NCBI GenBank assembly: GCA_946885915.1
Contig: CAMPHF010000002.1
Span: 310,001-374,000 of the forward strand
Length of the DNA: 64,000 bases
Direction: 5' to 3'
Source: an uncultured Idiomarina sp.
Lineage (GTDB): Bacteria > Pseudomonadota > Gammaproteobacteria > Enterobacterales > Alteromonadaceae
Each line of letters begins with the position of its first letter. Positions within the stretch are counted from its first letter, which is position 1. The notes beneath the pieces are model-generated. The model was given only the letters and a program-made list of their open reading frames with translations, did no database searches and was not told where the DNA came from. The position numbers and the translations under genes were made by a program. Of the stretch, positions 53,207 through 63,250 are shown piece after piece.

Positions 53207-55766
53207 GCATTGGCGCCAGTGGCGTCGCCAAGCCACCCGCGGATCAGCTGCTATTCACCTGCTGATCATATATACCCATGCGCTGCTATTTAACGATCAC
53301 CAGCAGCTGCGCGGCAGTTACTCCGTTTATTCGTTTTACTACTGGTTCCCGCAGATTGATTTAAACCGCCTGCGTCCCTTCGACGGGGTTCGCATGATTG
53401 TCCAGTTGTTCTGGTTGATAATATTTCGGACCCAGCGCACTGAACCTGTGCCGCCGGCCGCTCCTTTGGCTACCGTGGTGCCCCGCTTACAGCGCGTGAA
53501 AAGCCACGCTGGCACTTGGCGCCGTAAGTTTCGGAAGCACCTCATGCCGCTATGGAGGTTGCAACGCTATGTAAGCCATAAAACTATCGAACTGGGCGTC
53601 GAGCTCACCTGGAATGGCCGCTGGTTACAATATGTCACCTTAGCGGTGCTGTTATTCGGCTTAGGTGTGGTCATTACCGTGCCGATGGACGCCGGTGCCC
53701 AAGCCGTCATGCTACTGGGGTTCTGGGGCCTGGCCATGTGGGTGCGAGATATTCCGGGCCGCATTCCGATGATGTTTATGATGATCATCTCGGTGACCGT
53801 GAGTAGTCGCTACATTTGGTGGCGGGTGACGCAAAGCTTGAATTGGGATGCCGGCTTAGATTTGGCGCTCGGGCTTCTACTGTTAGGTGCTGAACTCTAC
53901 GCTTGGACCATTCTGGTGTTGGGCTATATTCAAACTGCCTGGCCGTTACAGCGTAAAGTGGCCAAGCTACCCACAGATACCAACCAGTGGCCGAGCGTGG
54001 ATGTGTACATTCCCACCTATAATGAGCCATTACATGTGGTACGAAATACCATTTTGGCGGCCCAACAAATTGAATGGCCACAAGATAAGTTGCAGGTGTA
54101 CGTGCTTGACGATGGTAAGCGGGATGAATTTAAAGCGTTCTGCGATGAAGTTGGCGTCGGCTACATTATTCGCCCAAATAACGTGCATGCAAAAGCCGGT
54201 AACTTAAACCATGCGTTAACCCAAACCCATGGCGATTACATTACTATTTTTGATTGCGACCACATTCCGACGCGGTCATTTTTACAGCTGACCATGGGCT
54301 GGTTTTTTGAAGATAAGAACTTAGCCTTACTGCAAACGCCGCATCACTTCTTCTCCGCCGATCCATTTGAGAAAAACCTGAACATGTTCCGTGCTCGCCC
54401 CAACGAAGGCGAGTTATTTTATGGGCTGATTCAAGACGGTAACGACCTGTGGAACGCGTCATTCTTCTGCGGCTCCTGTGCTGTATTAAAACGTGGCCCG
54501 TTAGAGGAAATTGGCGGTATCGCCACTGAAACGGTCACCGAAGACGCTCATACCGCACTGAAGCTGCATCGGCGTGGCTACAGCTCAGCCTACTTAAACA
54601 TTCCGCAAGCCGCGGGGCTGGCCACCGAAACCTTAGCCGCACATATTGGCCAGCGTATGCGATGGGCCCGCGGTATGGCACAAATTTTTAGGATTGATAA
54701 TCCATTGCGCGGCAAAGGCCTTAATTGGGGCCAACGGCTTTGTTACGCCAATGCCATGCTGTACTTTTTAAATGGTATTCCGCGAATGATTTTCTTGCTC
54801 GCGCCACTGGCGTTTTTACTGCTAGAAAGTTACTTGGTGTTTGCGCCAGCAGTGATGATTGCAGCCTATGCCTTGCCCCATATTATTCACTCCAACTTAA
54901 CCAACTCGCGTGCGCAAGGTCGGTTCCGCAATTCCTTTTGGGCGGAAATGTATGAGACTGTGTTGGCTTGGTATATTTTGCGACCCACCACTGTGGCCTT
55001 ATTTGCGCCGCACAAGGGCAAGTTTAATGTCACCGCCAAAGGTGGCTTAACCGAGCGCGCCTTTTTTGACTGGAAGATTTCTCTGCCCTATGTGGTGTTA
55101 GTCAGTCTGAGTTTACTTGGTTTAGGGTTTGGTATTTGGCGCTTAATTTACGGCCCAGAAGATCAGGTCTTAACCGTCATTTTGAATTTGTTTTGGGTGT
55201 TTTATAACCTCATTATTCTGGGCGGCGCGGTGGCAGTGGCGGAAGAAGCGCGGCAGGTGCGGGTGGCGCATCGTATTGAGGTGAATCGAACTACTCAAGT
55301 ACGCTGTGCCAGCGGCCACCGCTTTGGTGCAACTTTGGTTGATTATTCGGAGCATGGCGTGGCGTTGCAACTGCCAGTTGGGCACTCACTACAAGCTGGA
55401 GATTCATTTCAGTTTGTATTGCCCGTAGGTACTCGCCACGAAAGCTTCAAAGCGCAAGTTTTATCGGTGCGAGAGCAGGCGGTGGGGGCGCGGCTTATTT
55501 TAGATTCCTTAACCGCACAGCGCGATTTCGTTGGCGCCACCTTTAGTCGCGCGGACGCTTGGTTAGGCTGGCGTGATGAATCTAACATCGATCAACCCAT
55601 CAAGAGCCTGCGGGAGGTCGTGGCGATCGGCCTGCGTGGCTATCAGCGGATTGCCAAGCAATTCGTACCAATATTAGAGCCACTATTTGTACACTTTCAA
55701 AAATTATGGCTGTGGGTCGCAACACTCTTCCCGCAACGTCCGGGAAGCAGAGGAGAATGGGTGTGA
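53196..55766 (+). CDS. bcsA: Cellulose synthase catalytic subunit BcsA
   Basis: 856 aa inner-membrane glycosyltransferase family 2 enzyme polymerising UDP-glucose. Catalytic residues: D305-D306 (VLDDGK), D353/D355 (FDCDH), TED with D450 and Q486-x-x-R-W490. N- and C-terminal membrane helices flank the glycosyltransferase domain. The PilZ domain (about 685-790) has the RxxxR region QVRVAHR and DYSEHG for c-di-GMP activation. Overlap with bcsB is a single base. Confidence 0.97.
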   Translation: MLREHWRQWRRQATRGSAAIHLLIIYTHALLFNDHQQLRGSYSVYSFYYWFPQIDLNRLRPFDGVRMIVQLFWLIIFRTQRTEPVPPAAPLATVVPRLQRVKSHAGTWRRKFRKHLMPLWRLQRYVSHKTIELGVELTWNGRWLQYVTLAVLLFGLGVVITVPMDAGAQAVMLLGFWGLAMWVRDIPGRIPMMFMMIISVTVSSRYIWWRVTQSLNWDAGLDLALGLLLLGAELYAWTILVLGYIQTAWPLQRKVAKLPTDTNQWPSVDVYIPTYNEPLHVVRNTILAAQQIEWPQDKLQVYVLDDGKRDEFKAFCDEVGVGYIIRPNNVHAKAGNLNHALTQTHGDYITIFDCDHIPTRSFLQLTMGWFFEDKNLALLQTPHHFFSADPFEKNLNMFRARPNEGELFYGLIQDGNDLWNASFFCGSCAVLKRGPLEEIGGIATETVTEDAHTALKLHRRGYSSAYLNIPQAAGLATETLAAHIGQRMRWARGMAQIFRIDNPLRGKGLNWGQRLCYANAMLYFLNGIPRMIFLLAPLAFLLLESYLVFAPAVMIAAYALPHIIHSNLTNSRAQGRFRNSFWAEMYETVLAWYILRPTTVALFAPHKGKFNVTAKGGLTERAFFDWKISLPYVVLVSLSLLGLGFGIWRLIYGPEDQVLTVILNLFWVFYNLIILGGAVAVAEEARQVRVAHRIEVNRTTQVRCASGHRFGATLVDYSEHGVALQLPVGHSLQAGDSFQFVLPVGTRHESFKAQVLSVREQAVGARLILDSLTAQRDFVGATFSRADAWLGWRDESNIDQPIKSLREVVAIGLRGYQRIAKQFVPILEPLFVHFQKLWLWVATLFPQRPGSRGEWV

Positions 55767-58048
55767 TGAAATGGATGAATCAAGGCATGGTACTGGTCGG
55801 CTTTATGCTATGGGCCAGTGTGTTTAGCCTGCCAGCTGCGAGCCAAAGCGATGCTGCACTCGCTGCCTCAATGCATGTGCAAGAATCAAACTTTCGCATT
55901 TTAACCGGTGGCAATCCGATTGAACTCAATGGTATGCGCCCAATCGCAAGTTTTGACTTTGGCGGCCGCTTTGACCAAGTGGTGGTGAATGCCGAGCTCG
56001 ATTTACGCTTGTCGACTTCGCCCGTATTGAATGGCGCAAAAGCCCAGCTACTGATTTATGTAAATAACGAATTAGCGCAAGCGCTGCGGTTGGCTCCACA
56101 AACCGAAGACAGCAGTTCACAGCGGCGGCGGGTAAAGTTGCCGGCGCATTTGTTCGCCAATTATAACCAAGTACGGTTTGAGTTAATTGATGGTGAGGTA
56201 TATGAACAGTGCGCGTCGGGTAGTTTTGCTTCCTGGGTGGCCATTGATTCGCGTAGTACCCTGAGTGTAACCACCGAGCAGTTACCCTATGCCAACGAGT
56301 TAGCCTACTTTCCGGAGCCATGGTTTCACGCCTCTGATTTTAATGCGGCAAGCTTTGCGATGATGTTGCCCACTGCGGCAAGCCCAACCACGTTGCAAGC
56401 CGGTGCCATTGTCAGTTCTTACTTTGCCGCACTAGCCGATTGGCGCGAGGTGGAATTATCAGCCCACCGCTATAGCCGCGACACCTTATATCTGCCGGTA
56501 CCGGCGGACGATATGACAGCTGAAGCTGAGCTGGATTTGCGCGAATGGCCAGCGGCACACACGTTACTGCTAATGACCGGCAACGACTGGCCCACTGGGC
56601 TGGTAGCGGCGAACGCTGAAACCATTGCCGATTTACCGACGCTTGAGTCGCCACAACTGATTGCCCTGAACAATCCCCGTTACCCCGCTTACAAAGTGCT
56701 GGTGATACGCGCGCAAACCGATGCCGAACTAGTCGCTGCAAGCCAAGCTTTAGCGACGGTGAAAACTGGGTTCAGTGGTGCCTATGCGGTGGTTCGCCCA
56801 CAATCTTTGCCAGTAGCTGCACCTTATCAAGCACCCAACTGGATCAGTACTGAACGTCCGGTTGCCTTCCGCGAATTGGTCGATAACGAACAAGCGTTGC
56901 AGCGCGAGGGTTATCTACCAGCGCCTATTCGGGTAAGCCTGCGCCTACCGCCGGATCTGTTTACCTGGCAAGCGGATGAAATACCCCTTGATTTGAAATA
57001 TCGTTTCACCCCTGCCACTACATCTATAGAAAATCAGTTAACCGTGCGGGTAAATGATTTATTCGTAAAAGCGTTTCGGTTAGACGATGAAGAGGTGATT
57101 CAATCCCAGCGTCGGATGCGGATACCGCTGGTCGATAGCGGTCTGTTTGCAGATAACATGGTCAGTATTCCGGCATTTAAAATGGGGCTGATTAACGAGC
57201 TACAATTTGCGTTCGAATTCGCCCAGCCAACCAGCTGTGCGGTCAAACCGTTAGCCAACAGTATTGGCGCTATCGATGGTGATTCACAAATTGATTTAAC
57301 TGGTTATAGCCATTATGTGGCTTTGCCCGAGCTTAGCCTAACTGCCAAAACCGGGTTCCCATATACGCGCCTGCATGATTTAAGCGAAACCACCATTATT
57401 GTCGCGCCTAATACCAGTGCCGCCGCCACCCAATTGCTGCTGCGTTTAACCGCTGAGTTCGCGCGCTCAACCGGCAGCGCAACCACGCAGGTGACGGTCA
57501 CGACCCTTGATGAGTTCGATCCAAATCAAGTGCACGATGTGATTTTGATTGGTCCTGAGGTATTAGCAGACTGGCGCCGACGCTACGGTGACGAGAATCT
57601 ACAACGGGAGTTAAGCGCACAACCTTTAGCAGGCCGCGAGCTGCTGTTTAACAATCCGCAACGCTACTTTGACAATAGCGGCCCGAGTGCGGCAATTGTG
57701 GCATTTGCCTCACCGTTTCATCCAGAGCGGACCATTACCGCTTATACGGCCACCTCCGATGCCTTTTTAGCGCGGATCAATGAAGTACTAGGGAGTGCGC
57801 AAAACGCCGATAAAGTAGCAGGCTTTTTAACCGTCATGACGCCGGTACAAATTGATAGCTTCCCGGCGCGCCAGCAATATTACGTGGGTGAGCTCAGTGG
57901 CTTTACCTACTACGCTTATCACCTATCGAAATATCCGCTGTTGGTGGTGTTTGTTGCGCTGTTATTGCTCGGTGTAGCGGCGGTGTTGTTACGTCAGGTA
58001 TTCGGTGCCATTGCCCGGCAACGGCAATTAGGTCGGAAAACCAAATGA
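55766..58048 (+). CDS. bcsB: Cellulose synthase periplasmic subunit BcsB
   Basis: 760 aa from the ATG at 55766 (TGATG junction with bcsA, GAGGAG ten bases upstream). Signal peptide 1-27 (MVLVGFMLWASVFSLPAA). Carbohydrate-binding and flavodoxin-like repeats typical of BcsB make up the periplasmic body; a C-terminal membrane anchor (YPLLVVFVALLLLGVAAVLL) completes the synthase channel with BcsA. Overlaps bcsZ by 4 bp. Confidence 0.94.
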   Translation: MKWMNQGMVLVGFMLWASVFSLPAASQSDAALAASMHVQESNFRILTGGNPIELNGMRPIASFDFGGRFDQVVVNAELDLRLSTSPVLNGAKAQLLIYVNNELAQALRLAPQTEDSSSQRRRVKLPAHLFANYNQVRFELIDGEVYEQCASGSFASWVAIDSRSTLSVTTEQLPYANELAYFPEPWFHASDFNAASFAMMLPTAASPTTLQAGAIVSSYFAALADWREVELSAHRYSRDTLYLPVPADDMTAEAELDLREWPAAHTLLLMTGNDWPTGLVAANAETIADLPTLESPQLIALNNPRYPAYKVLVIRAQTDAELVAASQALATVKTGFSGAYAVVRPQSLPVAAPYQAPNWISTERPVAFRELVDNEQALQREGYLPAPIRVSLRLPPDLFTWQADEIPLDLKYRFTPATTSIENQLTVRVNDLFVKAFRLDDEEVIQSQRRMRIPLVDSGLFADNMVSIPAFKMGLINELQFAFEFAQPTSCAVKPLANSIGAIDGDSQIDLTGYSHYVALPELSLTAKTGFPYTRLHDLSETTIIVAPNTSAAATQLLLRLTAEFARSTGSATTQVTVTTLDEFDPNQVHDVILIGPEVLADWRRRYGDENLQRELSAQPLAGRELLFNNPQRYFDNSGPSAAIVAFASPFHPERTITAYTATSDAFLARINEVLGSAQNADKVAGFLTVMTPVQIDSFPARQQYYVGELSGFTYYAYHLSKYPLLVVFVALLLLGVAAVLLRQVFGAIARQRQLGRKTK

Positions 58049-59217
58049 TCCGCGCGGTGCTGCTGCTAAGCGTGATGTGGTTGTCCGGCTGTGGCGTGGT
58101 TGGTAGTTACGCTTGGTGGCAACCAACCGCCACGACCTTGCAATATCAGCACCATTGGCAGCGCTTAGTGGCTAATTTTATTAGCCCTGATGGCCGCGTG
58201 ATTGATTTACATAGTGAGCGCGAGATCAGTACCTCCGAAGGGCAGGCCTATGGCATGTTTTTAGCTTTGGTGGCCGACGATCAAGCCACCTTCGATAAGC
58301 TATTAAACTGGACCAAAAAGCACCTGTTACCGGCGCAGTCGTTTACTGATCCTCCCGCATGGTTATGGGGCCAACGCGACGATGGTAGCTGGGGAGTGCT
58401 CGATAGTAACCCCGCGTCTGATGCTGATATCTGGATGGCCTATGCATTATTGCATGCGGCCGAGCGCTGGAACCAACCTAGCTACGCCGAGTATGGCCGC
58501 GCCTTAGCTAACCAAGTGCTCCGCGAGCAAACGGCTGAATCCGTTCATGGGTTAGTGTTGTTACCCGGCCCCCAAGGGTTTCGCCATGCGCATGGGGTAA
58601 CGGTAAATCCCAGCTATTTTTCTTTGCCACTGTTTATTGATTTAGCTAAGCGCTTGCAGGATCAGCGCTGGCTAGAGCTGCATCAGACCGCCACCCTGTT
58701 GTTGCAACAACTCACTGTGCTGGGTGGGGTTCCAGATTGGGTAGATGTGGATGAGAATTTGCAACTCACCACTGAGCAAGCATTTGCTAATAACAACGGC
58801 CACTTACTCGGCAGTTACAACGCCATTCGCACTTACTTGTGGCTGCGGATGGAGGCCGATAGGCTGGCCAGCTCGGTCACCGCGCTCAACTTTCGTTACC
58901 CGCCACTGATAAACCGCTTACAGACCTTGCCGGCGCCAGAAACCTTAGTGTTTGAGTTGGCCAGCTCGGCCACTACGCCACCGCAATTTGAGCGCGATGC
59001 ACCGGTCGGTTTTTATGCCATGTATGCCCATTACGTGACCGATGACGAGGTGCAACAAGCGCTATGGCAACAGCTTAGCCAGTGGCCGCCAACAGACTAT
59101 GCGGAGCGCTATTACGACACGATGCTGTTGCTGTTTGGGCTTGGTTACCAGCAGTGTTATCGCTTTGACGAAAATGGCGCCCTAAAGCTCAACCACCATC
59201 GAGGTTGTCATGGTTAA
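58045..59217 (+). CDS. bcsZ: Periplasmic endoglucanase BcsZ (GH8)
   Basis: 390 aa. N-terminal signal with a Cys (LSVMWLSGC, Cys16) that could be a lipobox. GH8 catalytic acid E65 in ISTSEGQAYGMF; D126 and D128 in SDADIW. It trims nascent cellulose. Overlaps bcsC by 8 bp. Confidence 0.94.
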   Translation: MIRAVLLLSVMWLSGCGVVGSYAWWQPTATTLQYQHHWQRLVANFISPDGRVIDLHSEREISTSEGQAYGMFLALVADDQATFDKLLNWTKKHLLPAQSFTDPPAWLWGQRDDGSWGVLDSNPASDADIWMAYALLHAAERWNQPSYAEYGRALANQVLREQTAESVHGLVLLPGPQGFRHAHGVTVNPSYFSLPLFIDLAKRLQDQRWLELHQTATLLLQQLTVLGGVPDWVDVDENLQLTTEQAFANNNGHLLGSYNAIRTYLWLRMEADRLASSVTALNFRYPPLINRLQTLPAPETLVFELASSATTPPQFERDAPVGFYAMYAHYVTDDEVQQALWQQLSQWPPTDYAERYYDTMLLLFGLGYQQCYRFDENGALKLNHHRGCHG

Positions 59218-62200
59218 AGCATTCTCTCGGCTCATGCTCACCTTGCTGTTAAGTGTGCCAGCATTAGCATTGGCAGCACCGCCCTCAGCACAGGTTGCGG
59301 ATATGATTGCTGAACGACTAAAACTGTGGCAAACCGAAGGCCGCAATGATCGCGTTGAGCAACTTTTAGCTCAGCTCAGCCGCAGTAATCCTCGCCATCC
59401 GGTGCTGCTAGAAACGCAAGCACAACTGGCGTTACAACAAGGCCAAACAGAGCGCTTTTATGCGCTGCTAGCGACGCTTGAACAAGTCGCCCCCGACGCC
59501 TTAGAAACCGCCCGCCTGCGTGAAATCGCCAATTTATCCGATGGCGCCCGACAAGCGCTCGCGACCGCACGCTTGTATACCTTGGCGGGGCGCTATGAAG
59601 AAGCCTATGCGGCTTATCGCTCGGTATTTAACGAAGCACCGCTGAATCTTGATTTAGCCATGGATTATTGGCGTTCAGCTAGCCAAGCAGGGCGGCATGA
59701 TGAGGCTTTGGCAGGTTTTGCCGCGTTGCGCGAGCGTTATCCGCAATCATTAGCCGCGGAATTAGAGCTCTATTCGGCACAGTTGCGGGCGAATCAGTTA
59801 AGCGCGAGCGCTGCAGCTCGGGTAAAAAGCCTCATCGCTACGCCGGCGGTAAGTGCTAACGCGCGTCAGATCTGGCTCCGCTATATAGGCACCGCACGGC
59901 CAGTACAAACCGAACAAATAGCTGAGCTACAAGCTTACTTACAGAGCTATCCGGCGGATTTAGAAGCGGAAAGCTTATTGCGCACGCTCGCCACCGAGCG
60001 CGCTCAAACCCAGGCTTATAATGCCAAACCAAGCACCCAAGCATGGCAGGCGGCGGCAGCAGCGCTTGATGAAGGCGCCAACGAGAAAGCCTTAGTGGAA
60101 GCTAAACGTGCCGTGGCACTTGATGCAAAAGACCCGCAAACCCACGGCATGCTAGGTTATGCATTCATGCGAAATGGCCAACAACGGGCGGCATTTGAGG
60201 CGTTTTCTAGCGCTCAGAAGTTGGCTCCCGAGGCCAATGAATGGCAACAAATGGTACAAGAAAGTGCCTTTTGGGCGCAGTTAGAGCAAGCGGATGCCGA
60301 TGCAGATGCTGGTCGTTATGCTGACGCCCGAGCCGTCTACCAAGCAACCTTGGCTGAACAACCGGTGCAAGAAGCAGCGCTGTGGGGGCTATATGGGGTG
60401 CTTGAGGCTACTTTACCTACCGCAGAAGTAGATGCTTGGTATGCCAGTTTGACCCCGGCGCAACGCCAAATTTTAATGGCTGAATTTCAGCGCCGGCGCG
60501 CCACTCAGTTAGCCAGCGCCGCGGCAGACGAAACCGACAGCGCCGCGTCCTACGCTTTGTTGCAAGAAGCCATTGCGCTTAACCCCAACGATCCATGGTT
60601 AACCTACCAAATCGCCGGTCGTGAACTTGAACTGGGGAAATCCGAACAAGCCCAGCAACGCTTCGAGCGCTTATTGGCAAGTTCAGCTGATAGTGAGCCG
60701 AGCACAGTAGCGGAAACGCGCTACGCCTATGCGTTATGGTTAAGCCAAGCTGAGCAAAATCAACCGGCGCTTGCTCAGTTACAGTTGATCCCCGCGGCGC
60801 AAAGCACTGACAATATGCAAGCGCTGCAACAGCGGCTGGAAGTAGCTGAAGCGCTAGCAGCAGCCGATTTGCGCGACATCATTAACCAATGGGAGCAACT
60901 CGATGGCTACCAAGCCGCGCAGGTACTAAGCGCATTTAGTGACAACGACATAACTACCGATGCTACCGCACCCACACAAGCTCAAATCGACGCTAAATTG
61001 GCGCAGTTCCCCGAAGATATCGACTTATTGCTGGCTGTTAGCGAATACTATACCGCCACCGGAGAAGCCGAAGCCGGTTATGAACTGGCACTTCGCACCA
61101 TTGCACTGCAATGGGGTGCAAGTGATGACACCAATATCGCGTCAGTTTGGGAGCAAGCCGCCAACGACGACTGGCGCACGGCTCGTTTACGCCAGCAAGC
61201 GCTCAGCTATACCGAGGCCAACGAGGCGGTACTGCAAATTGGTTTTGATTATCAAAATCGTGATTCAACGCCTGGTGTGTCCTCATTAAATGCGCAAACC
61301 TTGCTGCTCGAGTTAGCCGTTCCTCATCATGACCTGTTTGGTTTAGGGGCGGGAGAGTGGTTTGTAAAAGTCGACCCCACGCGGATTGACGCCGGCACGC
61401 TTGATTTAACCGATGAGTTTGTCCGCGAACGCTATGGCACCGGGCTCTTGTGCGACGCGAGTTGTGATTTGAGCCCTCGCGCACAGCAAGATCAGGGCGT
61501 CGCCATTGGGGTTGGTATTCGTACCGAGCGCTGGAGCGCCGATATCGGCACCTCGCCGTTGGGATTTAATGAATCTACGCTCACCGGTGGGCTCGCCTAT
61601 ACCTCTAGCTGGGGCGAACTGGGTTGGTCGGTAGCTGCCGAGCGACGAATTCTGTCGACGAGTTTATTAAACTTCGCCGGCGCCGATGACTTTCGTACCG
61701 GCCAAACCTGGGGCCGCGTCACCCAAACCGGCGTGAACCTCTCTGCTAGCTGGGACCAAGGCGGCGCCATCGGGTGGTGGGGCTCGGCAGGTTACGATTG
61801 GTATCGTGGCATTAACACCGCAGATAATGCCCGCTGGTATGGTTATACCGGTGTCTACTGGCGCGCCTTTGAGCGTGAATGGCTGGCCATTGATGTTGGC
61901 CTCAATGCACTCACTTGGAGCTTCGATGCCGACTCAAGCGAAGCCACTTTCGGTCAAGGTAGCTACTATAGCCCGCAATCCTACCAGTCATTGAGTGTGC
62001 CAATTACCTTCTATGGACGCTGGCAACGCTGGTCATATTCACTGCGTGTTGCGGTAGGGCAATCACGCACCACCGATGACGACGCGCTGTTTTATCCCGG
62101 CCATCCGCAATTGCAGCAGCAAGCGGTTGATATTGCCCCCACCACTTTTGTCGAACCAGTATTCCTAGGCGGCAGTTCTAGTGGTTTTAGTCGCAGCATT

Positions 62201-62380
62201 AATGCGGCCATTGAATATCGTATTAATGCTCATTGGTATGTAGGCTTCGCTGCCAACCTACAACGCGCCGAGTTATTTACACCCAACAACGGCATGCTGT
62301 ATTTGCGCTATCATTTTGGTGGCTATTCACTGCCCCCGCGGCGACCGCCCCAACCCCCGGTTCGCTACGTCGACTTTTAA
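59210..62380 (+). CDS. bcsC: Cellulose export outer-membrane protein BcsC
   Basis: 1056 aa. Signal peptide 1-22, then TPR repeats over about residues 30-700 (for example YAAYRSVFNEAPLNLDLAMD and MLGYAFMRNGQQRAAFEAFS), then a C-terminal beta-barrel of about 350 residues ending YLRYHFGGYSLPPRR. Last gene of bcsRQABZC. Its final 54 bp overlap the convergent esterase gene. Confidence 0.94.
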   Translation: MVKAFSRLMLTLLLSVPALALAAPPSAQVADMIAERLKLWQTEGRNDRVEQLLAQLSRSNPRHPVLLETQAQLALQQGQTERFYALLATLEQVAPDALETARLREIANLSDGARQALATARLYTLAGRYEEAYAAYRSVFNEAPLNLDLAMDYWRSASQAGRHDEALAGFAALRERYPQSLAAELELYSAQLRANQLSASAAARVKSLIATPAVSANARQIWLRYIGTARPVQTEQIAELQAYLQSYPADLEAESLLRTLATERAQTQAYNAKPSTQAWQAAAAALDEGANEKALVEAKRAVALDAKDPQTHGMLGYAFMRNGQQRAAFEAFSSAQKLAPEANEWQQMVQESAFWAQLEQADADADAGRYADARAVYQATLAEQPVQEAALWGLYGVLEATLPTAEVDAWYASLTPAQRQILMAEFQRRRATQLASAAADETDSAASYALLQEAIALNPNDPWLTYQIAGRELELGKSEQAQQRFERLLASSADSEPSTVAETRYAYALWLSQAEQNQPALAQLQLIPAAQSTDNMQALQQRLEVAEALAAADLRDIINQWEQLDGYQAAQVLSAFSDNDITTDATAPTQAQIDAKLAQFPEDIDLLLAVSEYYTATGEAEAGYELALRTIALQWGASDDTNIASVWEQAANDDWRTARLRQQALSYTEANEAVLQIGFDYQNRDSTPGVSSLNAQTLLLELAVPHHDLFGLGAGEWFVKVDPTRIDAGTLDLTDEFVRERYGTGLLCDASCDLSPRAQQDQGVAIGVGIRTERWSADIGTSPLGFNESTLTGGLAYTSSWGELGWSVAAERRILSTSLLNFAGADDFRTGQTWGRVTQTGVNLSASWDQGGAIGWWGSAGYDWYRGINTADNARWYGYTGVYWRAFEREWLAIDVGLNALTWSFDADSSEATFGQGSYYSPQSYQSLSVPITFYGRWQRWSYSLRVAVGQSRTTDDDALFYPGHPQLQQQAVDIAPTTFVEPVFLGGSSSGFSRSINAAIEYRINAHWYVGFAANLQRAELFTPNNGMLYLRYHFGGYSLPPRRPPQPPVRYVDF

Positions 62381-63250
62381 CGCGCGCACTGCCGCGGTTG
62401 CCTCCGGCAATTGATGGCAGTGCAGTTGAAACACATGCCATAAATCATCATAGATTTGTAAATCGCTGGGTACGCCCGCGGCGCTCGCTCGCGCATGCAG
62501 TTGCACCGCATCGTCATAGAGTATTTCATCAGTGCCGACTTGAATGGTAAGTGGCGGCAGGCCAGTTAGATCGGCAAATAAGGGTGAACATAACGGATGG
62601 TCAGTGGGTGTTGTTTGGCAATAAGCTTGTGCAGCGGCCCGCAAGCCTTGAGGTAATAACATGGGATCGCGCGCCGCCCGCTCGGTGTGGCTAGGTAGGC
62701 TTACCGTCAAGTCTAACCATGGCGACAGCAGTAAGAGCCGACTCGGAAGTGGTTGCTGCTGCTCGCGAAGCTGCAATGCGGTGGCTAGCGTTAGTCCGCC
62801 CCCGGCTGAGTCGCCGGCAATCATCATTTGCTCAGCCTTAATGCCCTGCGCTAATAACGCCTGATAAGCGGCTATCGCATCGTTCAGTGCCGCGGGGAAA
62901 GGATGCTCAGGCGCAAGCCGATAGATCGGCATCCACACCGTCGCCTGTAGTTCTAACGCCAACCCATCGACCAATTGGCTATGGGTTGCCACACCACCAA
63001 AGGTATAGCCACCACCATGCAAATACAGTATGTGCAAAGTCGTGGCTGTTACTGGGCTTACTTGATAACAATCGCGGCCACCAAGCTGTAAGCGCTGCCG
63101 CTGCAGCCCGTGCTGCACCTGTTGGAGTGAACGACCACGGAGCAATTTGGCGCTATTCATCAGCAAGCGCCGCAATTGATGTGGCACCCAGGGCTGAAAC
63201 AGCGGCTGAATACCGTATTTAATGAGCCGACGCAGGGCACTCTTATTCAT
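62327..63250 (-). CDS. Alpha/beta hydrolase, hormone-sensitive lipase family
   Basis: 307 aa. Oxyanion motif LHGGGYTFGG, nucleophile elbow IAGDSAGGG, acid and histidine in the C-terminal region (DEILYDDA, DLWHVFQLH). Substrate unknown. Its start overlaps the stop of the upstream monooxygenase by 4 bp (ATGA), so the two act as an operon, perhaps hydrolysing esters made by Baeyer-Villiger oxidation (inference). Confidence 0.92.
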   Translation of the reverse strand: MNKSALRRLIKYGIQPLFQPWVPHQLRRLLMNSAKLLRGRSLQQVQHGLQRQRLQLGGRDCYQVSPVTATTLHILYLHGGGYTFGGVATHSQLVDGLALELQATVWMPIYRLAPEHPFPAALNDAIAAYQALLAQGIKAEQMMIAGDSAGGGLTLATALQLREQQQPLPSRLLLLSPWLDLTVSLPSHTERAARDPMLLPQGLRAAAQAYCQTTPTDHPLCSPLFADLTGLPPLTIQVGTDEILYDDAVQLHARASAAGVPSDLQIYDDLWHVFQLHCHQLPEATAAVRALKVDVANRGLGRSPRGQ